A stretch of 64,000 nucleotides of DNA from Desulfobacterales bacterium (GCA_007134875.1 SLJY01000040.1:1-64000), one strand, 5' to 3'; counted from the stretch's first letter, positions 47,816 to 58,235 are shown. Translations and numbers: made by a program. Notes: generated by a model not told the origin, from the sequence alone.

Positions 47816-48781
47816 ATGACTATCAGGGAGATACCGGCCGAAACGCTCGATCCCGTTCGTTTTATCGCGGAAAAATGCGAATCCCTTGCCGCGGAAACCG
47901 CCGGCGGAATTGCCGTGAATGCCCTTTCCGGCGGCGTCGACTCTTCCGTTACGACCATGCTGGCCCACCGCGGTCTTGGCGATCGACTCAAAACCTTTTT
48001 CATCGACAATGGCCTGATGCGGAAAAACGAGCCCGAATTCGTCGTGGAAACCATGGAGAAGCTGGGTGTTCCGGTGGTCCTGGTCGACGCGAAAGACGCG
48101 TTTTTTTCCGCGCTCAAAGGCGTCAGTGATCCGGAGCAGAAACGACAGGTGATAACCGATACCTTCTATAAAGCGGTCTTCGGCCGGCTCGTGAAGGAAA
48201 GCGGGGCGGCATTTCTGCTTCAGGGGACCATATACACGGACGTTGAGGAGACGGTCGCTGGAATCAAGCGGCAGCACAATATTCTTTCCCAGCTTGGCAT
48301 CGACACGGAGGAAGCTTACGGGTACAAGGTGATCGAGCCGCTGATCGAGCTTAGAAAAACAGGCGTCCGGGCCGTGGGAAAGGCGCTCGGTCTGCCCGAG
48401 TCGATCTGGAACAGGCCGCCTTTTCCGGGACCGGCTCTGGTGGCGAGGGTTATCGGGGATGCCACGCAGGAAAAGATCGACTTGATCCGTGAGGCCACGG
48501 CCATTGTGGAAGAAGAACTCGCCGGTGTAAATGCCTTTCAGTACCTGGCTGTGCTGCACGAGGATCGCGTGACCGGCGTACGGGACGGCAGCAGGCGCTA
48601 CGGCAACCAGGTCGAGATCCGCTGCTGGGACTCTTTGGATGCAACCGAGGCCAGGCCGACCCGGCTGCCGTTCGATCTGCTCGAAGCGATGGCGGCCCGC
48701 ATTACCAGCGAGATTCCGGAGGTGGTCAGCGTAACGTACAATATTACGACAAAACCGCCTTCCACCATCGAGGCGCTGTAG
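47816..48781 (+). CDS. guaA: GMP synthase-like ATP-pyrophosphatase subunit without glutamine amidotransferase domain
   Basis: NALSGGVDSSVTTMLAHRGLG PP-loop; WNRPPFPGPALVARVIG; C-terminal dimerisation domain SVTYNITTKPPSTIEAL; start placed at MTIREIPAE. Confidence 0.82.
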   Translation: MTIREIPAETLDPVRFIAEKCESLAAETAGGIAVNALSGGVDSSVTTMLAHRGLGDRLKTFFIDNGLMRKNEPEFVVETMEKLGVPVVLVDAKDAFFSALKGVSDPEQKRQVITDTFYKAVFGRLVKESGAAFLLQGTIYTDVEETVAGIKRQHNILSQLGIDTEEAYGYKVIEPLIELRKTGVRAVGKALGLPESIWNRPPFPGPALVARVIGDATQEKIDLIREATAIVEEELAGVNAFQYLAVLHEDRVTGVRDGSRRYGNQVEIRCWDSLDATEARPTRLPFDLLEAMAARITSEIPEVVSVTYNITTKPPSTIEAL

Positions 48782-48865
48782 AAGAAGCCGGCAGGCGCCG
48801 GCGGCGCTTAAAGCCCGTTATAAGCTGAAACAAAAGCCGGAACCCGATTAAAAAAAGGAGATAGT

Positions 48866-49621
48866 ATGCCTGTCAGAATCATGCCGTGCCTGGATATGCA
48901 AAGCGGAAGGGTCGTCAAGGGAGTACAGTTCGTGAATATTCGGGATGCGGGCGACCCGGTTGAGTGCTGTGTTGCTTATTGCGAAGCAGGTGCTGATGAG
49001 CTGGCCCTGCTTGATATTACCGCGACTGTGGAGGGTCGCGACACCATGCTCGACGTGGTAGCCCGGGTTGCGGAAAAGGCGACGATTCCGTTTACCGTGG
49101 GCGGCGGGATCAAGGACGTTGAGACCGCCAGGAAGGTTCTTGATGCCGGTGCGGACAAGGTCTCCACGAGCAGCGCCGCATTCCGCACGCCTGCCGTGAT
49201 TGACGAGATGATACGTGAACTGGGCGCACAGCGGGTTACTGTGGCCATCGATGCGGCAGCCAATCCGGCGCTTCCCTCCGGCCACGAGGTATATGTGGAC
49301 GGCGGCCGTACCCCCACGGGCGCGGATGCCGTGGAGTGGGCGAAAGCCGTGGATGGTTTCGGTGTTCAGACGATCCTTCCGACCTCCAAGACGACGGACG
49401 GAGTCAAAACCGGATACGACCTGGATCTGATTCGGAAGATCAAGGCCGCGGTATCCGGGGAGGTCGTGGCCTCCGGCGGCGCAGGAACCATGGCGCATTT
49501 TTTCGAGGCGGCGGAGGCCGGTGCGGATATCCTGCTGGCGGCATCGGTGTTCCACTTCCGGATCATATCGATCCCGGAACTGAAGCAATACCTGGAAAGC
49601 CGCGGGGTTCCGGTCTTATAA
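48866..49621 (+). CDS. hisF: imidazole glycerol phosphate synthase subunit HisF
   Basis: MPVRIMPCLDMQSGRVVKGVQFVNIRDAGDPVE; GGGIKDVETARKVLDAGADKVSTSSAA. Confidence 0.92.
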   Translation: MPVRIMPCLDMQSGRVVKGVQFVNIRDAGDPVECCVAYCEAGADELALLDITATVEGRDTMLDVVARVAEKATIPFTVGGGIKDVETARKVLDAGADKVSTSSAAFRTPAVIDEMIRELGAQRVTVAIDAAANPALPSGHEVYVDGGRTPTGADAVEWAKAVDGFGVQTILPTSKTTDGVKTGYDLDLIRKIKAAVSGEVVASGGAGTMAHFFEAAEAGADILLAASVFHFRIISIPELKQYLESRGVPVL

Positions 49622-49631
49622 CGTTTGCCGG

Positions 49632-49681
49632 AAAACCCCGGCATCCCGGCGGGCAAACGAGGTGAAACCATCCGGGGTTTT
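49632..49681 (+). terminator. putative terminator after hisF
   Basis: AAAACCCCGG ... CCGGGGTTTT inverted repeat. Confidence 0.5.
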
Positions 49682-49792
49682 CAGTTTTGCTGCATCTGCT
49701 TTGTCAGCGGATGTCTCGCATAGCCGGCTATAACCGGGCATCCGCGTCCTCGTGTCTGCGGCAAACCCGATAATCGCTCAGATCAGTCCCCA

Positions 49793-50683
49793 TTAAACAT
49801 CCCTGGATACCGGGGAAAACGAAAACGGCTCCAGCAGCCCGTTTTCAAGATCCGCCCAGAGCATTTTCCCCTGAAACGGCCGGCCGCGACCCAGCAGCGC
49901 CTTGATCACTTCCATGGCCTGCAGGGATCCGATCATCGCGGGCGCTACCGGGGGGGTTCCCAGTACGGATTCCGCTGTTGTCCCGTCGCCTGCATCGAAA
50001 AGATCCTCCCGCAAGGGATCTTCCGGAAACAGTGTCATCAGTCGGCCTTCGAACCCTGAAATCGTTCCGTGAATCATTGGGATATGAAGGAGGCGGCACG
50101 TGTTGTAAAGCAGACTGCGACTTTCGAGATTGTCCAGGCAGTCCACGGCCGCATGGCAACCTTCCAGGAGAGCCGTGGCGTTTTCATCCGTCATCCGGAC
50201 GGCGTGCGCCGCAATCGATACGGCCGGGTTGACGGCTTCGATACGCTGTTTTGCCATATCGGCCTTATTGCGGCCCAATGTCCTCAGATCGGAGAGAAGT
50301 TGGCGGTTAAGATTGGATTCGTCGAAGCCGTCGCAGTCGATGACCACCAAAAATCCGGTGCCAACCCTTGCCAGCAGTTCGATGACATACCCTCCCAGGC
50401 CGCCCGCCCCGACGATGGCCACCCGGCTTTGCGCAAGCCGCAGCTGCTCCCGGCTGCTGATACTTCCCCGGTTCCGGATATAGCAAAGCGGCCATATTTC
50501 TTCTTCCAGAGCCCGGCAATACACATCGCCGATCGGAATGTCTCCCGCGTTTTCTTCGGATGCAGCCGATTTCGCATCCGCTATGGCGATCGCTTGGACG
50601 ACGCTTCCTGTTGCATCGGTTACGGGAACAGCGCGCTTCCGGATTGCATCCGCAAGACCGAACCGGCTACCGGATGGGTTCAT
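49793..50683 (-). CDS. ThiF/MoeB/HesA-family adenylyltransferase
   Basis: VAIVGAGGLGGYVIELLARVGTGFLVVIDCDGFDESNLNRQLL; start placed at MNPSGSRFG. Confidence 0.85.
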   Translation of the reverse strand: MNPSGSRFGLADAIRKRAVPVTDATGSVVQAIAIADAKSAASEENAGDIPIGDVYCRALEEEIWPLCYIRNRGSISSREQLRLAQSRVAIVGAGGLGGYVIELLARVGTGFLVVIDCDGFDESNLNRQLLSDLRTLGRNKADMAKQRIEAVNPAVSIAAHAVRMTDENATALLEGCHAAVDCLDNLESRSLLYNTCRLLHIPMIHGTISGFEGRLMTLFPEDPLREDLFDAGDGTTAESVLGTPPVAPAMIGSLQAMEVIKALLGRGRPFQGKMLWADLENGLLEPFSFSPVSRDV

Positions 50684-50687
50684 ATCG

Positions 50688-51410
50688 TCACTCCGCAACA
50701 AAAAGGAACAACGAGTCGATGTAATACGGATCGTCTTTTTCCATGGCATCTGTGATATGCCTGTACATCCGCTTTTTGTGTTCTGCGAAGATGCCCCGGT
50801 TTTTGGCGAAGCTTTTTGCAAAGCTAAGGGCGTCCGCCATCATCTGCCTGGCATCGGTGCCGGCCTTGACCAGAACATGATGGGCTTCCAGTTCCGCAGC
50901 CCCCGCGCGTTTGCCGGTGAGCATCAGTTCGTTTAGCTTGTATTGCAAAATGGCTTTTTGAAGGATCGGGATCATCGAAGGCAGAAACGGGATGCCCAGG
51001 TCGACTTCCGGCAGGCAGAAATACCCCCGGTCCGATTTCATGAACCGGAAATCGCAGGCGCATGCCAATATGGCGCCATTTCCGAAAGCGTGTCCGCCAA
51101 GGGCCGCAATGACCGGCACCGGAAAAAGCAGGATGTTTCGGAAGACCTTGTTCATGGAATACATGAAAGCCTTGATATCGTCGGTCGCGTTCTCGTTCAT
51201 CCGGTTTCCGATCCAGTCCACATCAATGCCGAGCGACCAGAACTTTTCACTGCCCGAGGTGATTACGGCGGCGGTTACGGTGCTGTCGGAACGGATTTCA
51301 TCCAAAATGTCGTTAAAGGCTTTCGCAAAATCGGGGTTATGACGATTTTCCTCGTTGCTCATGGTGACAACGGCGACGGATTCGTCTTTTTCCCAGCAAA
51401 GAATAGGCAT
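50688..51410 (-). CDS. enoyl-CoA hydratase/isomerase family protein
   Basis: 240 aa crotonase-like; VITSGSEKFWSLGIDVDWI, VIAALGGHAFGNGAILACACDFRFM. Confidence 0.87.
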   Translation of the reverse strand: MPILCWEKDESVAVVTMSNEENRHNPDFAKAFNDILDEIRSDSTVTAAVITSGSEKFWSLGIDVDWIGNRMNENATDDIKAFMYSMNKVFRNILLFPVPVIAALGGHAFGNGAILACACDFRFMKSDRGYFCLPEVDLGIPFLPSMIPILQKAILQYKLNELMLTGKRAGAAELEAHHVLVKAGTDARQMMADALSFAKSFAKNRGIFAEHKKRMYRHITDAMEKDDPYYIDSLFLFVAE

Positions 51411-51426
51411 GTTGACCCCTGTATAG

Positions 51427-51876
51427 TCAATTATTGGATGAGTCCCGGTTTCTTTCAGAAGGTTGCTCCGGCTGCTTTTTCAGATCTTCCAGGCGCTTGA
51501 GGACTTTTTCCTGCACCGCAAGCAGTTCCTGTTTCAGGATCTGCAACTCCTCCATGCGGCTGTTGATCTCCTTTAGCTTGATCTTGCCGTACTGGAGGGC
51601 CTTGATCAACTGCTTCTCCTCGTCGATATCGAAATCCGCCATGCCGATCATTTCGGAGATCTCATCAAGGGAGTATCCGAGGCGTTTGCCGCGCAGGATG
51701 AGCTTCAGCCGCGCACGGTCCCGCCGGGTGTAGATCCGGTGGTTTCCCTTGGTGCGCCGGGGCGAGATGAGCCCTTTTTCCTCATAGAACCGAATCGTTC
51801 GCGTGCTGATATCCAGTTCATCCGCAAGCTCGGATATGGAAAATGTATTTGTGGCCGCAGTCTTTTTCGTATTCAT
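51427..51876 (-). CDS. MerR-family transcriptional regulator
   Basis: FSISELADELDISTRTIRFYEEKGLISPRRTKGNHRIYTRRD; start placed at MNTKKTAATN. Confidence 0.9.
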   Translation of the reverse strand: MNTKKTAATNTFSISELADELDISTRTIRFYEEKGLISPRRTKGNHRIYTRRDRARLKLILRGKRLGYSLDEISEMIGMADFDIDEEKQLIKALQYGKIKLKEINSRMEELQILKQELLAVQEKVLKRLEDLKKQPEQPSERNRDSSNN

Positions 51877-51950
51877 TGCATATCCATCAACAGTTGCTCT
51901 CAGCCCCGCGGCAACCGCCTCCTCAAGCCGGAATGGCGCCGGGCCCACGG

Positions 51951-53396
51951 TTAGTAAGATCTGGCGGAATGTTTTCTCACGACTCTTTCGTCCGGACGAA
52001 CGGGTTTTTGCCGCAGGACGGCTGTGTCGCCGGCGTATTTCTGGTCCTCGGGCATGCCGGCAACCGAGAGCCATTTGTCGGAGCCGGTTATCCGGCACCG
52101 TACAAACCGGTTGACAATCGCATCCCCGGACGTGAGCTCTTCGTTTGGATGAATATATACCGGAATGTAGTTGGAGGAAAGTCCTTTACAACAAAAACCA
52201 TCTGCATCCGACGGTGTTTCTCCGATCACTTCCAGTACGCGTCCGGTCATGGAGGCGTAGAATGCCGCTGTTTTTTGTCTTCCTGTATCCTTGAGTATAC
52301 GGGCTCTTTCCCGTACCACCTCCGGAGGCACCCGGTCCGGGTACGAAGCCGCGGGAGCCGGCGGTCGCGGCGAAAAGGGAAAGACATGCAGGTAAGTGAT
52401 CGGCAGGCTTTCGATGAGTTTCCGGGTGTTTTCAAATGCCGCTGCAGATTCGCCGGGAAAACCCGCCATGACGTCGGCGCCGATGGCTGCGTCCGGAAAG
52501 CGGCTTCTGATTTGCCGGATGGTTTCGGCAAACGCTTCGGGCCTGTAATGGCGATTCATCCGCTTCAAAACAGAAGCGTCTCCGCTTTGCAAGGGAATGT
52601 GAAAATGCCGGCAGATCCGATGATCATTTTCAACCCGGTCAAGGAGCGCACGTGTAATCTCGGCCGGTTCGAGGGAGCTCAGGCGGAGTCGGCCTATCGC
52701 CGGATGGGACAGCAGGGTGTCCAATAACACGTGAAGGTCGGTGCCGCCTTCCAGGTCCACACCCCACCGGCCGAGGTGGATCCCGGTTACGACGATTTCT
52801 TTCGCCCCTTTCCGGATCAGCGCGTCCATTTCATTCAGGGCTTTTTCCGGCGGGAGGCTTCGGCTCCGGCCCCGGCTGTAGGGAACGATGCAATAGCTGC
52901 AAAACGCGTTGCAGCCGTCCTGCACTTTGAGAAACGGTCTGGTCCTTTGACCGAAAGCCGGCGATGGCATCGGTGTAAACAGGGTTTCTTCCCGGCTGTT
53001 TCCCGGTACCCGGTAAGAAAAAGAGTCATCAGGGCCTGATGAGTGCTCATAGCGGATAAAGTCGAACAACCGGTGCTTGTCCGCCTGCCCGACAATATGA
53101 TCCACACCGGCGATATCCCGTATTTCATCCGGCTTCATCTGGGCATAGCAGCCGGTGACGACGATGGTAGCGCCCGGATGCCTGCGGATGGTTTTTCGGA
53201 TTGCCTGGCGCGACTGCATGGCCGCCCTGGCGGTCACGCAGCAGGTATTGATTACGCATGTGCCGGAAGATCCTTTTTCCGGCTTCCCGGCTGCGGAACT
53301 TTCGCCATGCGCGGCAAGCGCCTCGGATTCCGACTGGTTTACCTTACAGCCGAGCGTTATGATTTTGAGATAGGGTTCCATAGGGATTTTTTTCAA
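51951..53396 (-). CDS. mtaB: tRNA (N6-threonylcarbamoyladenosine(37)-C2)-methylthiotransferase
   Basis: TLGCKVNQSE, CVINTCCVT, VQDGCNAFCSYCIVPYSRGRSRS. Confidence 0.92.
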   Translation of the reverse strand: MKKIPMEPYLKIITLGCKVNQSESEALAAHGESSAAGKPEKGSSGTCVINTCCVTARAAMQSRQAIRKTIRRHPGATIVVTGCYAQMKPDEIRDIAGVDHIVGQADKHRLFDFIRYEHSSGPDDSFSYRVPGNSREETLFTPMPSPAFGQRTRPFLKVQDGCNAFCSYCIVPYSRGRSRSLPPEKALNEMDALIRKGAKEIVVTGIHLGRWGVDLEGGTDLHVLLDTLLSHPAIGRLRLSSLEPAEITRALLDRVENDHRICRHFHIPLQSGDASVLKRMNRHYRPEAFAETIRQIRSRFPDAAIGADVMAGFPGESAAAFENTRKLIESLPITYLHVFPFSPRPPAPAASYPDRVPPEVVRERARILKDTGRQKTAAFYASMTGRVLEVIGETPSDADGFCCKGLSSNYIPVYIHPNEELTSGDAIVNRFVRCRITGSDKWLSVAGMPEDQKYAGDTAVLRQKPVRPDERVVRKHSARSY

Positions 53397-54480
53397 TCCA
53401 GCCGCCGGCGATTATTGTGTCATCCTGCCAGCACACCGCAAGCTGGCCGGGCGTAACCGCGGCCTGGGGTTTTAAAAACTCGATGATAGCCGTCGACTCA
53501 CCCGCCGGAATAAGAGCAGACTTGACCGCCCGGTGCCTGTAACGGATGCGGGTTTTCACGGCTACGGGTCCGGGCGGCTTTCCATCGATCCAGTTTACCC
53601 CGGAAATATAGCATCTCTTCTGATATAATTCATCCTCAAATCCGACAACAAGTCGATTTTGCGTGGTATCGATATCCAGCACATAATACGGCCGCGCCGC
53701 GGGACAGTTGATCCCCCGTCTCTGACCGATGGTATAGCGAAACAGTCCCCGGTGGCGGCCGATCACGTTCCCGGCCGAATCGACGATGTCTCCTTCACCG
53801 TCCGGGTGCTCGATTCTGGCGGCAAGAAAATCCTGGCAGGCGGTGTTCCGGATGAAGCAGATGTCCTGGCTTTCCTTTTTGTAAAAAGGTTCCAGGCAAT
53901 TTTGTGCGGCAATGGCACGGACTTCCGCTTTGGTTTTGTCCCCGAGCATGAAGCATGCGGCTTCAAGCTGCTCCGGGCGCAGCATGGCCAAAAAATAGCT
54001 CTGATCCTTGGCTGCATCGGCGCCTTTTTGCAGCACGGGTTTTCCGTCCGACGTTTTTTCGATGCGGGCGTAATGGCCGGTGGCGATGCGGTTTGCGCCC
54101 AAAGCGCGGGCGTGGTCCAGCATGAGGCCGAATTTGATTTCCCGGTTGCAGACCACGCAGGGGTTCGGCGTTTTTCCGGATTGGTAGGCGTCGATAAAAT
54201 AGCGGACCACCCGGTTTTGGAATTCCTCCCGGATATCGATGATGCGGGTTTCGATTCCTGTCAGGCGGAAAAGGTAACCGGAGATGCCCTCCGCCGGGTT
54301 TTGCCCGGATGCCGCTTCACCGGATGCCGTTTCAAAGCCGGTGATGAAATGCAGGCCGACGACATCGGCACCCTGCTGCTTTAACAGAAAGGCGCTGACG
54401 AGGGAATCAATGCCGCCGCTGAGTGCAACGGCGGTTTTGGCTTCGGAAAAACGGGGCATGTGCCGGCCATCCGGTTGCAT
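53344..54480 (-). CDS. mnmA: tRNA-specific 2-thiouridylase MnmA
   Basis: VALSGGIDSLVSAFLLKQQG, PNPCVVCNREIKFG, ATGHYARI, KDQSYFLAML, SQDICFI. Confidence 0.94.
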   Translation of the reverse strand: MQPDGRHMPRFSEAKTAVALSGGIDSLVSAFLLKQQGADVVGLHFITGFETASGEAASGQNPAEGISGYLFRLTGIETRIIDIREEFQNRVVRYFIDAYQSGKTPNPCVVCNREIKFGLMLDHARALGANRIATGHYARIEKTSDGKPVLQKGADAAKDQSYFLAMLRPEQLEAACFMLGDKTKAEVRAIAAQNCLEPFYKKESQDICFIRNTACQDFLAARIEHPDGEGDIVDSAGNVIGRHRGLFRYTIGQRRGINCPAARPYYVLDIDTTQNRLVVGFEDELYQKRCYISGVNWIDGKPPGPVAVKTRIRYRHRAVKSALIPAGESTAIIEFLKPQAAVTPGQLAVCWQDDTIIAGGWIEKNPYGTLSQNHNARL

Positions 54481-54512
54481 TCTGGACTCGGGTTATCCCG
54501 GAAGAAGTCGGC

Positions 54513-55208
54513 CTATCCGGTTTTTTCGCTGCGGATCAACAGGGTGGACGGATCGAGAAAAAAAGCGTCCTTGTCGTTTTCACCTGCAACCTGGCGTACA
54601 AAGATGCGTTCGTTTATCGGCTCCAGGCGGATCATCAGGTCGAACCATCCGGTGACCGGGACAAGCCGAACGGGGATCCTGTTTTCCTCCACCGGTTCAT
54701 CCCGGTGCGTTCGGACGGTGAACCAGAATACCAGGTTGTTTTCATTCACAAAGGATTTCAGACCGGATAAGGCCTCTTCGGAAACCTTTTCAAAATTGAA
54801 GTCATCGATCAGGATGACTGTTGGTATAAATATTTCCTGCGAGATCAGCTCGTTGACTCTTTTCTGGAGCTTTTCCACGCTGAAGGTTTCCGTCTCGAAC
54901 GTCATGATAAAGCGTTGATGCAGAAGGTTGTCGCCTGTCCGGCTGATACCCGTGTGCTTGCGCTCCTGGGAGAGTCTTTGGAAAACTTCGCGGTACCAGA
55001 GATCCACTTTGTCAACGGGATCCTGGGTGGAAATATGCAGAATGTTTTTCCCCCGGAGCATCTCGGCAACGGCCAGCTGAACCAGCAGGGCGGTTTTCCC
55101 GACGCCGGCGCGGGCGAAAATGGCCCCGAAGGTGCCGGGTGGTAACGCCTGCCCTTCAACGTTTTCGGATGTATCCGGAAGGATGGTGTTGAATATGTTT
55201 TTCAGCAT
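54513..55208 (-). CDS. RecA/KaiC-like P-loop ATPase of unknown function
   Basis: 231 aa; Walker A ARAGVGKTALL; Walker B-like TVILIDDF. Confidence 0.6.
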   Translation of the reverse strand: MLKNIFNTILPDTSENVEGQALPPGTFGAIFARAGVGKTALLVQLAVAEMLRGKNILHISTQDPVDKVDLWYREVFQRLSQERKHTGISRTGDNLLHQRFIMTFETETFSVEKLQKRVNELISQEIFIPTVILIDDFNFEKVSEEALSGLKSFVNENNLVFWFTVRTHRDEPVEENRIPVRLVPVTGWFDLMIRLEPINERIFVRQVAGENDKDAFFLDPSTLLIRSEKTG

Positions 55209-55226
55209 CGATTCTACTCCTTAAAT

Positions 55227-57302
55227 TTATTTCGAATCGCGTTTTTTGGCGATTTCCTCCACGATGGAACGGGGAACTCCCTTGTATGCGTGAAATTCCA
55301 TGGTGAACTGCGCTTTCCCCTGGGTCAGGGAGCGCAGAACGGTTGCGTATCCAAACATTTCCGCAAGCGGGACATGTGCTTCGATGGTCGAGGTGGCGCC
55401 TTCATCGTGGGATCCCAGGATCATGCCGCGGCGTTGGTTCAAGGATGACATGATGTTTCCGAAGAATTCGCCGGGCGTTTCGACCACGACTTTCATGACC
55501 GGTTCCAAAAGAACAGGCCCTGCTTTTTTGTATGCCTCCTGGAATGCACCGCGGGCAGCGGCCTGGAATGCCATTTCAGAGGAGTCGACGGAATGCGAGG
55601 CACCGTCCGTCAGTACCATCCGGACGCCTGTGACGGGGTATTTCATCCAGGGACCTTTTTTCATGGATTCGACAAAACCCTTTTCACATGCCGGGATATA
55701 ATGCGTGGGGATGTTTCCGCCGGTTACCTTGTTGTCGAACTCGAACCATTGCTCTTCAGCCGGTTCCATATAGCCAGCCACCCGGCCGAACTGGCCTGCG
55801 CCGCCGGTCTGCTTCTTATGGGTGTAATCGAAGTCCGCCCGTGACGTGATGGTCTCACGGTAGGCCACCCGGGGTTCGCCGGTGGCGATTTCGCAGCTGT
55901 ATTCCCGGCGCATTCTTTCCAGGTAGATTTCCAGGTGCAGCTCGCCCATGCCGGAAATAAGCGTCTCGCCGGTTTCTTCGTTATATCCTGTGGTAAACGT
56001 GGGGTCTTCCTTCACGAATCGGTTTAAGGCTTTGGACATGTTGGCTTCCGATTTGTGGTCTTTCGGCTTTACGGAAAGGGAGATGACCGGGTCGGGAACG
56101 TACATCGACGACATGGAAATATTGATCCCGGGCGTCACGAAGGTATCGCCGGATGCGCAGTCGATTCCGAACAGCGCGCCGATGAAGCCCGCCGGGATAG
56201 CCTCCACCTCCTCCATCTTGTTGGCGTGCATCCGGACGATGCGTCCCACCTTGATCTTCTTGCCGGTCCGTACGTTGATCATGGTCTGGGATTTTTCCAT
56301 GCGTCCCTGGTAAACCCGGATATAGGTCAGCTGGCCGTATGACGTGTCTTCCAGCTTAAACGCGAGTGCCACGAGGGGGGCCGTATTATCGGGCCGGAGC
56401 GTGACCTTCTCCTCGTTGTCCTCGATATCGAGTGCATGGTTTTCCACATCGACCGGAGAGGGGAGGTAATAGCAGAATCCGTCCAGTAGCGGCTGAATAC
56501 CCTTGTTTTTATATGCCGAGCCCATCATAACCGGGGTAAGACCCCGGTTTTGTACTCCTTGGCGAATGGCTGTCCGGATGAGCTCCGGCGCAATGGTCTC
56601 TTCTTCCAGAATCGCTTCGGTCAGCTCGTCGGAAAACATGGATGCGGCATCAAGCATTTCCTCGCGCCTGCTTTGCGCTTCATCGGCAAGCGCCGCAGGG
56701 ATTTCGTCTTCCCGGACTTCCTGGCCGAATTCATCCTCGAAATAAAGGGCCTTCATGGTCGTCAAATCGATGACGCCCTGATGTTCGGACTCAAGCCCCA
56801 CGGGCATTTGCAGCACCACGGGGTTGTGGCCCAGCTTCTCCCGGAGCTGGTTTACAACCCGTTCCGGATTTGCGCCGCTGCGATCGCACTTGTTTATAAA
56901 TGCGATGCAGGGAACGTTGTAGCGTTTCATCTGCTGATCGACGGTGATGGATTGGGACTGCACCCCGCCGACGCCACAAAGCACCAGGACGCTGCCGTCC
57001 ATTACCCGGAGCGCGCGTTCGACTTCTATTGTGAAATCCACGTGTCCGGGCGTGTCGATAATGTTGATTTCATGGTTTTTCCAGGTGCAGTAGGTCGCGG
57101 CGGAGGCTATGGTGATACCGCGCTCTTTTTCCAGTTCCATGGAGTCCATCGTGGCGCCGACGCCGTCTTTGCCGCGAACTTCGTGGATTCGATGAATGCG
57201 CTTGGTAAGAAAAAGAATACGTTCCGTCAGGGTTGTTTTGCCCGAATCGATATGTGCACTGATACCGATATTACGGACATTCTTGATTTCATTGGATGCC
57301 AT
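55227..57302 (-). CDS. fusA: translation elongation factor G (IDSGKTT-type)
   Basis: [47 protein letters not shown]; start placed at MASNEIKN. Confidence 0.93.
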   Translation of the reverse strand: MASNEIKNVRNIGISAHIDSGKTTLTERILFLTKRIHRIHEVRGKDGVGATMDSMELEKERGITIASAATYCTWKNHEINIIDTPGHVDFTIEVERALRVMDGSVLVLCGVGGVQSQSITVDQQMKRYNVPCIAFINKCDRSGANPERVVNQLREKLGHNPVVLQMPVGLESEHQGVIDLTTMKALYFEDEFGQEVREDEIPAALADEAQSRREEMLDAASMFSDELTEAILEEETIAPELIRTAIRQGVQNRGLTPVMMGSAYKNKGIQPLLDGFCYYLPSPVDVENHALDIEDNEEKVTLRPDNTAPLVALAFKLEDTSYGQLTYIRVYQGRMEKSQTMINVRTGKKIKVGRIVRMHANKMEEVEAIPAGFIGALFGIDCASGDTFVTPGINISMSSMYVPDPVISLSVKPKDHKSEANMSKALNRFVKEDPTFTTGYNEETGETLISGMGELHLEIYLERMRREYSCEIATGEPRVAYRETITSRADFDYTHKKQTGGAGQFGRVAGYMEPAEEQWFEFDNKVTGGNIPTHYIPACEKGFVESMKKGPWMKYPVTGVRMVLTDGASHSVDSSEMAFQAAARGAFQEAYKKAGPVLLEPVMKVVVETPGEFFGNIMSSLNQRRGMILGSHDEGATSTIEAHVPLAEMFGYATVLRSLTQGKAQFTMEFHAYKGVPRSIVEEIAKKRDSK

Positions 57303-57410
57303 CAGTAATACTGCCTTCAAAATTGTCGAATGTGATCAATTAGCTGCGGAATACCCGCTGTTCTGTGGGAGGATGCGCGCCGGTATCTTCCCCGGACTTT
57401 CATTGTATTT

Positions 57411-57487
57411 CGTGGCTGAACGAAAATCGTCTTTTCCGCCGCCCTTGACCTTGGCGAAAAATCCTGATTTTCGTTCGACCACTAATT
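57411..57487. repeat. family A repeat (reverse orientation)
   Basis: CGTGGCTGAACGAAAATCGTCTTTTCCGCCGCCCTTGACCTTGGCGAAAAATCCTGATTTTCGTTCGACCACTAATT. Confidence 0.85.
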
Positions 57488-57626
57488 AAAAAGCCGTTGA
57501 ACTCCCGGTTGGTTTCCAGGCCGGCAAAAGGAAAGTCGCTTGCTTTGATAAAAATTTGTTTTTATAATCCGATTCACGAGAGCTTGTCAAATGAAAAAAT
57601 GAATCACGGGATTTTTTTTGAAGCCG

Positions 57627-58073
57627 TCACGGCTCCGACTTTACCAGCCGGTCCAGGATTAATCCGAAAAAACCGGTTCCCTGGGTGGAAGAGAAGAGCC
57701 ATCCCATGTGAGTCATGCAGGAACTGCAGACAGCAACCTGCCAGGAATGGGGGGGGAACCATGAGAATTCGTCCGTGGGAGGCCCGGCAAGAGCACATCC
57801 GGGTGCGAGTTGAAAGCACCCGATTTCGAATACGATTCCGTGGGGATTGGCAAACGTGTGGCAATGGGCGCCATCCACTGCCGTGCGGCCGGATTCTGAT
57901 GTTATAACGGCCATACAGTTGCGGCACAGCAGCCGGTCGTCTTCCGGATCGGTCTCTTCTGTTTCCGGCTCTTCCGCCACTGTCGCGAGTTCGCCGGGGC
58001 TTTCCGTTTCCCCCGGCTGGCGGTTCCGGATCTTGAAGGCGAAAGGGCAGGGGATAGTGTATTTGTTACGCAT
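57627..58073 (-). CDS. CULT-domain (cereblon-type) protein
   Basis: 148 aa; LLCRNCMAVITS...VDGAHCHTFANPHGIVFEIGCFQLAPGCALAGPPTDEFSWFPPHSWQVAVCSSCMTHMGWLF...GFFGLILDRL, with two CxxC Zn-ligand pairs and three Trp at cereblon-pocket-like positions. Confidence 0.85.
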   Translation of the reverse strand: MRNKYTIPCPFAFKIRNRQPGETESPGELATVAEEPETEETDPEDDRLLCRNCMAVITSESGRTAVDGAHCHTFANPHGIVFEIGCFQLAPGCALAGPPTDEFSWFPPHSWQVAVCSSCMTHMGWLFSSTQGTGFFGLILDRLVKSEP

Positions 58074-58235
58074 CGGACATCGTCATTTGAAAAAAGAAAA
58101 TTGCAATCCGGATTCATAGCCATTCATCCCGATTGTATAATCCACAACATAAGGCAACGAGACCGTATTGTCAAAGCTGGGCAGCAGCAAGCGCGGGTAA
58201 TTGCATCGCCTCTTTCCCCCCAAAACCTATCGGAT

